Origin: a bacterium
Lineage (GTDB): Bacteria > Oederibacteriota > JAAXVQ01 > JAUVAV01
DNA length: 63,678 nucleotides
Reading direction: 5' to 3'
Assembly: GCA_021108215.1 (NCBI GenBank)
Contig: JAIORK010000011.1
Coordinates: forward strand, 1-63,678
Shown here: one piece after another, positions 27,418 to 35,151 of the stretch
Position numbering within the stretch: position 1 is the first letter of the stretch
How the letters are laid out: every line of letters starts with the position of its first letter
The notes under the pieces: model-generated
The model's input: the letters and a program-made list of their open reading frames with translations, nothing else
What the model was told of the DNA's origin: nothing
Databases searched by the model: none
Program-made: the position numbers and the translations under genes

Positions 27418-27445
27418 GTAGGGAACAGTCGCGACTGTTCCCTAC
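27418..27445. repeat. GTAG...CTAC hairpin repeat, perfect palindrome
   Basis: GTAGGGAACAGTCG followed directly by its exact reverse complement, 28 bp. It lies between the DtxR-FeoA gene and feoB and could affect the relative expression of the two. Confidence 0.7.
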
Positions 27446-27456
27446 ATTAACATTGT

Positions 27457-28215
27457 TTATTTTAATATTTTCACATCTATGCTCTTTGCTTCTTCTTTGC
27501 GCAAAGATAAATGATAACCTCTAATTTTGATATCTATAGGATCACCTAAAGGCGCTATTCTTTCTACCGTCAAAACAGCGCCGGTGGTGACACCCATTTC
27601 AAGAATGCGTTTTCTAAATACACCGCGATGGTTTATTTTCAATATCTCAGCCTTTTCCCCCGGCTCCAGTTTACTTAAAACACTCATTTCCGCTTGCTCC
27701 TTATTTCCCGTCACATGCAGTCTGACTCTCCTTGACATATTATCCAAACATTGGACACAGGGCCGGGCGTTCGTTTCATCACAGTAATACTTATGATATT
27801 GTGCTATCCAGTCCTTACCATTCCGTGGACAAATATCAATAAATTCCATAAATTTTATAAACTTATCCGTCATATCTTTTGTGAGTACATGCTCCATTTT
27901 ACAGGCACTCTCATCGGCCTGCTTTTCATCAACATCCAGTATTGTGACAAAAAACTCCTTCAAGGTTTCATGCCGCCGGATAATATCCCGGGCAACAGTT
28001 TCACCGTGTGCTGTGAGTGTCACATTACTATAAGGCGCGTAATTAATCAGCTGCTTCTTGGCCAACGTACGCAAGGCCACTGTGACCGAAGATTTTTTTA
28101 CTTTAAGTGCTTCCGCCAATTGCGTTGACCGGGCTTGGTTCTCACGCCGGATCAAATGATAGATTGCCTCCAGGTAATCTTCCAAGCTGCCGGTCAATGT
28201 CTGTTCACCTGCCAT
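27457..28215 (-). CDS. DtxR-family iron-dependent repressor fused to FeoA domain
   Basis: A 252-residue cytoplasmic regulator. Residues 1-72 form the winged helix (STQLAEALKVKKSSVTVALRTLAKK). The metal and dimer domain has H82/E83 and C105-x2-E108-H109, matching DtxR Cys102-Glu105-His106; the Cys favours iron sensing over the manganese sensor MntR. After a Cys pair (CVQCL, about 152) a FeoA/SH3-like domain follows (about 175-252, RILEMGVTTGAVLTVERIAPLGDP). It has an AGGAG site and an operator 20-35 bp upstream, implying autoregulation. It likely represses feoB and the heme locus when iron is plentiful. Confidence 0.93.
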   Translation of the reverse strand: MAGEQTLTGSLEDYLEAIYHLIRRENQARSTQLAEALKVKKSSVTVALRTLAKKQLINYAPYSNVTLTAHGETVARDIIRRHETLKEFFVTILDVDEKQADESACKMEHVLTKDMTDKFIKFMEFIDICPRNGKDWIAQYHKYYCDETNARPCVQCLDNMSRRVRLHVTGNKEQAEMSVLSKLEPGEKAEILKINHRGVFRKRILEMGVTTGAVLTVERIAPLGDPIDIKIRGYHLSLRKEEAKSIDVKILK

Positions 28216-28234
28216 AATTCTGCTCCTGTTATTT

Positions 28235-28250
28235 GTTAGGTCGGTCTAAC
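28235..28250. promoter_or_regulatory. DtxR-type operator, repressor-feoB unit
   Basis: GTTAGGTCGGTCTAAC, with 5-bp perfect arms, 20 bp upstream of the repressor start. This is the rightmost of the four sites and marks the beginning of the iron locus. Confidence 0.72.
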
Positions 28251-28305
28251 ATTAATGCAGTTTTAATAATTTGTCAATATTTTTTTCCATTGAACACTTA
28301 AAAAA

Positions 28306-29379
28306 TCACTTTCGTTTACAGTGGATCAGCGTATGACTCATTCCCAGATGATCGTGTACCGCTTCAATTTTAAGCCCCGCAGACATAATAAACCGCTCCA
28401 TTTCTGAATACCGGTACATACGGCTGTTGCCATTGGCCATGGCAGTAAAATAGGGGGAGGAATTAATCAAGCAGTAAGCGGCAATATCGTATTTTTGACG
28501 GTCCCAGTAGGTATCTAAAATAAAAAAATCTCCTTGCGGTTCCAACGCCTCCCGTGCCCGGGCGAGCAGACTTACAACCTGTTCTTCGGAAAAACAGACC
28601 AGAAACTGGCTCATCCAAACGGCATCAAATTCTTTGGGAAATACCTCCTCCGGATCAAGTAGATTATTGACGGGTTTTCCTTCAATCCGTTTTTCCAGAC
28701 CCTTTCCCTTGATGTTGACCGCAGCTTTGGCCAACTGCCCGGGAAGGTCTAAAATGGCGATTTTAATATCCGGATCAAAGTCCGCACATTGCAGCGCAAA
28801 CTTGCCTGTATTACCGCCAACGTCGAGCAATGTCCTGGGTTTTTGTTTGAAAACAATCGGCAATGCTTCCGGAAAAGCAGAATCACTATAATAATGATCA
28901 AAAGCGAACCAGCTTTTTTGTGCTTTGGGAGGCAATTGACTCAACGCCTCATACACCGTATCCCACTCACCAAAAACCTTTAATCCGGCGGGTTTGCCTT
29001 CTGCAATTGATTTATCCAAAGCAAACAGACCCTCGTAGCAGACATCATTGATGAAATCCATATTCACCCGGGTCATTTCATCATTGAGTAAAAAATGCCC
29101 GACCCGGGTCAAAATATAATGCTCGTTTTTCATTTCGAGTACACCCTGGCTGAGTCCGGTCTCGCAAAGCACGGTCACACCATACTCTGAAACCCCGGTT
29201 TCTTTGGCAATTACCTCAACCCGCAGCCCTTGCTCCCCCGCCGTCTTAATGGTCTTTAAGATATTCAAGTCACGGAGTAACCGAACAGCTTGAAACACCA
29301 CCGGCGCAAATGCGATTTTCTGCGCGGCATACCTCGCTTCCAGTGCTGTCTCTTTTTTTTGTTCAAATTTTTTATCCAT
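28306..29379 (-). CDS. SAM-dependent methyltransferase (O-methyltransferase type, with dimerisation domain)
   Basis: A 357-residue protein. Residues about 20-110 form a winged-helix dimerisation domain (RDLNILKTIKTAGEQGLRVEVIAKETGVSEYGV). The catalytic domain has motif I LLDVGGNTGKFAL (about 189) and an acidic residue at the end of strand 2 (IAILDLPGQ). The family methylates small molecules such as polyketides, quinone-like or aryl-polyene products; no substrate can be named. The start has a GAGGGG site. It stands 65 bp downstream of the kinase-like gene, but no other biosynthetic genes are near. Confidence 0.82.
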   Translation of the reverse strand: MDKKFEQKKETALEARYAAQKIAFAPVVFQAVRLLRDLNILKTIKTAGEQGLRVEVIAKETGVSEYGVTVLCETGLSQGVLEMKNEHYILTRVGHFLLNDEMTRVNMDFINDVCYEGLFALDKSIAEGKPAGLKVFGEWDTVYEALSQLPPKAQKSWFAFDHYYSDSAFPEALPIVFKQKPRTLLDVGGNTGKFALQCADFDPDIKIAILDLPGQLAKAAVNIKGKGLEKRIEGKPVNNLLDPEEVFPKEFDAVWMSQFLVCFSEEQVVSLLARAREALEPQGDFFILDTYWDRQKYDIAAYCLINSSPYFTAMANGNSRMYRYSEMERFIMSAGLKIEAVHDHLGMSHTLIHCKRK

Positions 29380-29443
29380 GACCCCTCATTTCAATCAATT
29401 AAAAATTAGGCTGATTCAAATCACCCGGCCGGCATGTGTAAAA

Positions 29444-31171
29444 TCATCCTGTTGGCGGTGAAACGATACGCTGGTTGGAATTCAATTTTTTAAAAAACTC
29501 AAAATTACAAATACGGATATCCGGTGTTCCGGCCGCATCCCGGACAATTTCTTTTCGACTGTTAACGGAAATCAGAAGGTGTTTGCCGCTCAGATTCAAA
29601 TCCTCAATACCGTTTCGCATTAGTTGCTCCTTCATCTGCATAACAACACGCATATATTCATCCCGGGAAATAATACCCTCACGGAAAGCATAAAGTGCAT
29701 TGATTCCTTCATAATAATCCCCGTCTTTTTCAGCCAATTTCTCGTCCGGGCCGTTCCAATAACCCCAAATAATAATATAATTCCGGTTTTTTTTAAGTAC
29801 CGGTGTCTTGTCAGGACTGAGAATCCCGGCATGACTGGCATAACGGCTGTTATCAAAAAAACGCTCAATAATCTCAGTTTTATGCCCAGTCATATAAATT
29901 GCCCGCGGATAGATGGTGGCGATGCCCTTTTGGGTCAATGCTATTGCCAATCCGATTTCTTCAAAGGGACTATTATATCCATGATCTAAAATTTTCTTTT
30001 CATCCTCTAAAAAAGGATCCATATCCGGTATCAGTCCGACTTTAGAAACCTCCCACACAATATGAATGTTATCCTTGGTCACCGTATAATAACTTTCCGA
30101 AAACATGGATATCTTGGTCCGTTTGGTTCCCTCCCAGCGTTCCGGTTGAAAATAATCGAACAAATAGGGATCCTTCCCCGCAACCCAGAGTCGGCCCTTG
30201 GTACTTTCCACACGACCGTAAACATAGTCCACACCAAATAATTTCATATGCTCCAAGTGGGGATGAAACTTGTCCGGCGTCGCTATGGAAAAACGGTCCT
30301 TCTGTCGGCGATGATAATCTTTGCGCAAATCCCTATGACGCAGTTTTTTTTGCTTTTCCGAGTATCCCAGCAATTCATAATCAATGAGCGCATATTGAAT
30401 TCGACCGGCATCATCCTTTTTCAATGATTGTTCGCCATCGGCCTGCACAATAATATGATTGGGTTTATTATCACTCACGACAAAACCGTTTTTCGCAAGC
30501 CGATCAGCCGCATCCTGGGTCAAGGCCCTAACCTGAGCATCATCCAGCAGCCCTTTTTCATAGGCCTGGGCCGCATCCATGCCTGGAAGCCACTCATAAA
30601 TCACCATATACAATCGGTTCATATCCAGATCGATCTCTGAATGAAAATGCATCATTGATTTCATTTTATCCTGGCTGCGCCCGGTCTGCCAAAGCTTGTA
30701 CCGCTTTGAGGGAACATAAATGGCCAGCGGCTTTTGAAGAACGATGCCTTCTGAGGATTTACGAAATATATTACGCAGGTCCTTGACCAGGGAGAATTCT
30801 TCAAAGGGACTATTAAATTCCGCATAAATCAGTTCATCGTAATCCACCGCACCCGGGACATCCTCGCCCATCCGGTTCCACTTAATAACCAGATCACGAT
30901 TGCGGCCGTTGATTTTCTTGGTCCGGACTTTATACACGCAACTTGTTCCGGAAAGCCGTTCCGAATTGTTTTTAAACCACTGGCTCTCTGCCTGAAAATC
31001 AGCAGGATTTAAATCTCCCAGCATGGAAAGTCCAAAAGCAGATATAAAAAAGTCATCCTCATTTTTCAATTTCAAATGTGCATATTCAACATCAAAGATG
31101 GCGGTTACCCGGTATATTTCACGCTCTTTTTTGTCGAGAAACCATTTTTTTATTTTGGCATTCTTAATCAT
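29444..31171 (-). CDS. Protein-kinase-like protein with internal duplication
   Basis: 575 residues from ATG 31171, chosen because GGAG precedes it while the upstream ATG (31213) has no such site. Kinase-fold traits: DLVIKW with a candidate ATP lysine (K97), VIYEWLPG as hinge, VVSDNKPNHIIV (D234) as catalytic loop and ALIDYELL (about 264) in the place of DFG. An N-terminal-lobe-like unit is repeated: FNSPFEE (119-125) with LQKPLAIYVPSK, and YNSPFEE (399-405) with IYPRAIYMTG. The second unit has no catalytic loop that I can see. No signal peptide. I do not know the family; a small-molecule or lipid kinase (PKL fold) is possible. Confidence 0.6.
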   Translation of the reverse strand: MIKNAKIKKWFLDKKEREIYRVTAIFDVEYAHLKLKNEDDFFISAFGLSMLGDLNPADFQAESQWFKNNSERLSGTSCVYKVRTKKINGRNRDLVIKWNRMGEDVPGAVDYDELIYAEFNSPFEEFSLVKDLRNIFRKSSEGIVLQKPLAIYVPSKRYKLWQTGRSQDKMKSMMHFHSEIDLDMNRLYMVIYEWLPGMDAAQAYEKGLLDDAQVRALTQDAADRLAKNGFVVSDNKPNHIIVQADGEQSLKKDDAGRIQYALIDYELLGYSEKQKKLRHRDLRKDYHRRQKDRFSIATPDKFHPHLEHMKLFGVDYVYGRVESTKGRLWVAGKDPYLFDYFQPERWEGTKRTKISMFSESYYTVTKDNIHIVWEVSKVGLIPDMDPFLEDEKKILDHGYNSPFEEIGLAIALTQKGIATIYPRAIYMTGHKTEIIERFFDNSRYASHAGILSPDKTPVLKKNRNYIIIWGYWNGPDEKLAEKDGDYYEGINALYAFREGIISRDEYMRVVMQMKEQLMRNGIEDLNLSGKHLLISVNSRKEIVRDAAGTPDIRICNFEFFKKLNSNQRIVSPPTG

Positions 31172-31709
31172 GGTTAACTCCGAAATAATTTTCCAACAAA
31201 TATTTTCCAGCATACACTATTTTATGACCTTTGTCGCCGACAACGCTCATTTGACAAGACTGTTAATTTGCAGGGTCCAGGCAACTTGCCCGGCTTGCCC
31301 CGCGTATGCGGGAGCGAATGCCGGGTGCCGGGCGCCTGGACCCTATCCTATGGTGATATAATCAAAACCTATAATCCCCGCATATCATCGTCTCATTTTC
31401 CGTCAGCGCAGCCTTAGTCTGATTTAAACCACCGGTTGATTTATAGTTTCCCGCTATTCAACAGCGTTTACGTAGTTTGGAAATAATTTTACGGTTGGCG
31501 GCGAAAAAAGCAAACTGCGCAATTTCAGAGAAGCGAATCCATCTCACTACATCAATTGGAGTATAGTGTGCAAGCACACGACTTGGATTCATAATCCGCA
31601 CCTGTGCGATTTTTTATTTACTTCTCGAGTAATCCTTGTTAAAGTCATAAAAATTATTTGTGAGTTTTGGTTCCATTCCCATGGATCCGGCGGCAAACCA
31701 GGAGGCGCT
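31172..31709. other. Divergent intergenic region between kinase-like gene and FKBP
   Basis: 538 bp without a supported gene. It must hold the promoters of both divergent genes; no convincing -35/-10 pair was picked out. It contains a large GC-rich palindrome (31273-31343). The plus-strand frame open from 31566 runs into FKBP but has no ribosome-binding site at its start. Confidence 0.6.
31273..31343. repeat. GC-rich composite palindrome
   Basis: Outer arms GGGTCCAGGC (31273-31282) and GCCTGGACCC (31334-31343), with inner hairpins including CCCGC-gtat-GCGGG. The segment GCGAATGCCGGGT is the reverse complement of part of the composite palindrome at 20239-20278, showing a shared repeat family. 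Confidence 0.6.
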
Positions 31710-32144
31710 ATGACACAGGCAAAAAACGGAGACAAGGTGAAGGTCCATTACACCGGCAAATTGGAAGATAAAACAATTTTTGATTCCTCACAAGATCGCG
31801 AACCTCTGGAATTTCAGATCGGGAGTGGTCAGGTAATCAAAGGTTTTGATCAAGCTGTCCAGGGCATGGCAGTAGACGAAAACAAGACCGTGACCATCCC
31901 ACCGGATGAAGCCTATGGCATTCTTCAGGAAAAAATGATCTTCGATGTTCCCAAAGAAAAATTGCCCAAGGATCTCAAGCCGGAAGTAGGCATGCAACTG
32001 AGTATGCAAGGTAATGATGGCCGCTCGCTGCCGGTGACAGTTGTCACAATCGGCGAGACCTCAATCAAACTGGATGCCAACCATCCCTTGGCTGGAAAAA
32101 CCCTTATTTTTGATTTAAAAATGGTAGCAATCCAAACTGCCTAA
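31710..32144 (+). CDS. FKBP-type peptidyl-prolyl isomerase (SlyD-like)
   Basis: A 144-residue prolyl isomerase, the only convincing plus-strand gene in the window. FKBP motifs are VKVHYTGKLEDKTIFDSS, FQIGSGQVIKGFDQAV and the inserted flap region (PPDEAYGILQEKMIFDVPKE), then ANHPLAGKTLIFDLKMVAI, as in SlyD-like cytoplasmic chaperones. It lacks the long His-rich tail of E. coli SlyD. ATG 31710 is preferred since GGAGG lies 7 nt upstream; the frame's earlier ATG has none. It converges on the cardiolipin synthase gene. Confidence 0.92.
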   Translation: MTQAKNGDKVKVHYTGKLEDKTIFDSSQDREPLEFQIGSGQVIKGFDQAVQGMAVDENKTVTIPPDEAYGILQEKMIFDVPKEKLPKDLKPEVGMQLSMQGNDGRSLPVTVVTIGETSIKLDANHPLAGKTLIFDLKMVAIQTA

Positions 32145-32192
32145 AACTCTGATGCCGTCAATTAAAAATTCATACACCCGGCTGTTTTTGCT

Positions 32193-33653
32193 TCACAGCA
32201 AAGGCGCGAACAACCGCGCAAGGGAATTCCGGATATTTTTTAACTGCCCCAGGCGAAGATAATCTTCCAGGGTAAATTCCCGTGAATCTTTCATGTCCTG
32301 TACAAATTGCTTTTCAACTTCACCGGCAACCCGGCTATCGTAGAATACCGAACTGAGTTCATAATTAAGCCGAAAGCTGCGCAGATCCATGTTGGCTGTC
32401 CCCACAGAACACATCACCCGGTCTATCACAATGGTCTTGGCGTGCATGAATCCCTTTTTATAATGATAAATTTTCATTCCCGCTTCCAGTAATTCCTTAA
32501 AATAAGTAAATGCGGTCCAATACGGTATTTTTTTATCCGGCAAACCTGCAATCGTAATGCGCACATCAAGACCGCGGAGCACTGCAGTCTTGAGCGCTGT
32601 ATAAATGCTGGGACTGGGAATAAAATAAGAACTTTGGATATAAACATATTTCTGTGCTGAATTGATCATACAAAAATAAAGCTGTTCAATGGATGGCCAT
32701 TCCGAGTCAGGGCCGGAAGTGGTAATTTGTACCGGCAAAACCACACTCTTTTTTCTTTTGGCGGGAAACCGGAAAAAAGATTTTTCAAAAAGGGATTCGT
32801 GCGTTGTGTTGTACCAATCAATGGCAAAAATACCTTGCAGATGCATGACCGCCTGCCCTTCCATGCGCAGATGGGTATCCCGCCAAAACGGGAATTTTTC
32901 CCCGCCATCCCGGTACTCCTGCCCCATATTCATTCCGCCGGTATACCCCACCGTGCCGTCAATCACAACAATTTTACGATGATTGCGATAATTCAACGTA
33001 TGCAGTTTCATAAAAGACAGAAAATTGTAATAAGGATAGATTGCGATGCCGGCACGCCGCAGTTTACGAATATCCTTGTTTTTCAAAGTCCAACTACCAA
33101 AAAAATCATAAAGGACCCGGACCACAACCCCTTCCGCCGCCTTGGCAATCAGACACTCATGAAAAGCCGCAGTCATATCATCGGAGCGCCAGATAAAATA
33201 TTCCATATGAATGGTTTTTTTTGCTTTTTGCAAATCAATTAACAGTTCCCGAAACTTATCTTCACCGTCGTGATAAAGACGCACATCATTCTCCGTGGTA
33301 AGCAAAGACTGCGAACTATGATACAAAAGATGCATCAACTCTTTCTTATATGCCGGTTGCCGCCAAATCCGGTCATACATCTCCATCTGCTTTTCCTGCA
33401 CATGGACAAGACTTTCAAATGTTTTAAAAAGTTTATCCCCCAAAATATGCTGGGTAACCTGCTCGCTTTTTTTTCGTTTATGCCATTTACGGCCGATAAA
33501 AAAGTAGAATACAAATCCGAGTATGGGTAGAAATACAAAAACCAGTATCCAGGCAAGGGTCGAGGACGGTTCACGATTGTCAACAATGATAAAGACAATG
33601 GCAACAAGAATATAAATTTGGTAGGTTGTGACGGCAATGAGCAGCCAGTCCAT
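32193..33653 (-). CDS. cls: Cardiolipin synthase (phospholipase D family)
   Basis: About 486 residues. Two N-terminal helices (LLIAVTTYQIYILVAIVFIIV and LAWILVFVFLPILGFVFYFFIG) anchor it in the inner membrane. Two PLD HKD motifs follow: HRKIVVIDGTVGYTGGMN and HAKTIVIDRVMCSVGTANMD. It joins two phosphatidylglycerols, or PG and another lipid, to form cardiolipin. ATG 33653 has AGGAG with 7-nt spacing; an in-frame TTG at 33722 would overlap the upstream gene. It follows the radical-SAM gene at a distance of about 65 bp. Confidence 0.92.
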   Translation of the reverse strand: MDWLLIAVTTYQIYILVAIVFIIVDNREPSSTLAWILVFVFLPILGFVFYFFIGRKWHKRKKSEQVTQHILGDKLFKTFESLVHVQEKQMEMYDRIWRQPAYKKELMHLLYHSSQSLLTTENDVRLYHDGEDKFRELLIDLQKAKKTIHMEYFIWRSDDMTAAFHECLIAKAAEGVVVRVLYDFFGSWTLKNKDIRKLRRAGIAIYPYYNFLSFMKLHTLNYRNHRKIVVIDGTVGYTGGMNMGQEYRDGGEKFPFWRDTHLRMEGQAVMHLQGIFAIDWYNTTHESLFEKSFFRFPAKRKKSVVLPVQITTSGPDSEWPSIEQLYFCMINSAQKYVYIQSSYFIPSPSIYTALKTAVLRGLDVRITIAGLPDKKIPYWTAFTYFKELLEAGMKIYHYKKGFMHAKTIVIDRVMCSVGTANMDLRSFRLNYELSSVFYDSRVAGEVEKQFVQDMKDSREFTLEDYLRLGQLKNIRNSLARLFAPLL

Positions 33654-33718
33654 GGGCATCTCCTGTTGCGGTGCAATCGTCTCATCCTTCTCTATTGTCG
33701 CCAATCCCCGCTTCCAGT

Positions 33719-35008
33719 TCAAGCCCCAATCTTGTCCATGCGTTCTTTCATGACAGCGGAATGTGCAGCAGCTTGCTTCCTTTTAAACGGCTTTCGTCCG
33801 TGAAAAAATCCAGTTTGAATGTAATATTTCCAGTCTTTCAGCCAGTAACGCCGGTACAACCGGTCCGCCATGGGACCGGTTGCGATGGAGAGCGGACGGC
33901 GCAGCATATCAATGATCGGCCCCAGCATTTCCGAGGGATCACGAAAACATTCCCAATCGCATCGGTTGCAATCGGCATCCCACGAATCCGCTTTCCAATC
34001 CCGGTTTTCCAATCGGCCCATATCATCCTTTTCACGATAACCGCAAGGATAAACATGCCCGTCACGGGCGCTGACAAAAAAATAGCGAATCCCGCCCAGG
34101 CATGGATGCATTTTTTTTAATGTGCCCCGGTATTTCTCCCGTAATGCGTACAGGGATGACAAGGGTGTAAAATGACGAATCAGGCGGCGATATTGCGGCA
34201 CTACGCGCAAAAGGGCGTCAAAAAGAGCCGCCTTCTCATCACTTTGGTAATTCACCACCCAATCGGAAGATGTTGCCTGATAAACCGGTGCCAAACCGTC
34301 TTTAGACTTTTCCGAATCCATGCACATGGGAAAACAGATACTGCTCATGGTAAAACCCAATTGGACGGCGAACGCGAAGTATTCCGCTATGACGTCGACA
34401 TAACACTTTTGAAACGCCTTGAGATACTCCTCCCGGCTGGAAAAACCGTCCGGCCGAAGTGTATATGTTTTATCGCCGGCCAAATTTCTGTTCAGTCCCA
34501 AATTCACGGAAGGGTATATCCCATATGCATGAAAAATGGGCAGCGCCCGCCGGATCCCTTCCACCACACCGGGAAGACCGCGCATGCTTTCATGTACATC
34601 CGGCAGATAAGAATCAAGACTGATCCAGAAATTACGCAATGGCGTCCGTGACAATATGCGCGCAAACTTTTCAATTTTTTCAATATAGCCGTTTTTTTGC
34701 CAGCCGCAAAAAATAAAACCGTTGGTCCCGGTCCGGATATGCTTGATACCGTATTGACGGGCCGCATGGATGAACCGGACAAGCTCATCGGGAAACATCA
34801 TCGGCTCACCACCGGTAAAAGAGATGATTTTCAATCCGCGCCGGGAAGCCGCCTTAAGAATGGCATGCACAGACGCATCCCCCATTCGAGTCCGGGCATA
34901 TTTATTTGAGATGCGCATGCCGCACTGCGGGCATTTGGCATTGCAGTGATCCGTATACTGGATCACCAATTGACCGGGGATGATGGTGTTCAACAATTTA
35001 TCAAACAC
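33719..35008 (-). CDS. Radical SAM protein with SPASM-like C-terminus
   Basis: About 429 residues. CNAKCPQC near the start is the CxxxCxxC cluster motif of radical SAM enzymes, followed by SFTGGEPMMFPDEL (the GGE motif). The C-terminal part has cysteines in CLGGIRYFF, VYPCGY and CNRCDWEC, a pattern like SPASM auxiliary clusters. The start is uncertain: a strong AGGAGG at about 35020 favours GTG 35008 or 35017, while a GTG at 35092 adds an N-terminus with no counterpart in the family. It lies between the PHP-glycosyltransferase and cardiolipin synthase genes, so a role in modifying a lipid or envelope molecule is possible. No peptide substrate gene is visible nearby. Confidence 0.8.
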   Translation of the reverse strand: MFDKLLNTIIPGQLVIQYTDHCNAKCPQCGMRISNKYARTRMGDASVHAILKAASRRGLKIISFTGGEPMMFPDELVRFIHAARQYGIKHIRTGTNGFIFCGWQKNGYIEKIEKFARILSRTPLRNFWISLDSYLPDVHESMRGLPGVVEGIRRALPIFHAYGIYPSVNLGLNRNLAGDKTYTLRPDGFSSREEYLKAFQKCYVDVIAEYFAFAVQLGFTMSSICFPMCMDSEKSKDGLAPVYQATSSDWVVNYQSDEKAALFDALLRVVPQYRRLIRHFTPLSSLYALREKYRGTLKKMHPCLGGIRYFFVSARDGHVYPCGYREKDDMGRLENRDWKADSWDADCNRCDWECFRDPSEMLGPIIDMLRRPLSIATGPMADRLYRRYWLKDWKYYIQTGFFHGRKPFKRKQAAAHSAVMKERMDKIGA

Positions 35009-35151
35009 AATAATAACACCCCTCCTAAGTGACGAAAACAAGAAAAAAATCGCCGGCGGCGAAAACGAGGCCAAACAAGACCGCAGGTTCACGCCTCAAC
35101 CGGAACAGGCCTTGACCTTTGGGATACTCACACAGTCCGGGATTTTCGCGT

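Noticed and set aside
31566-31709. A 48-residue N-terminal extension of the FKBP
   Set aside because: No ribosome-binding site at 31566, no homology to FKBP proteins, while ATG 31710 has GGAGG at the right distance.
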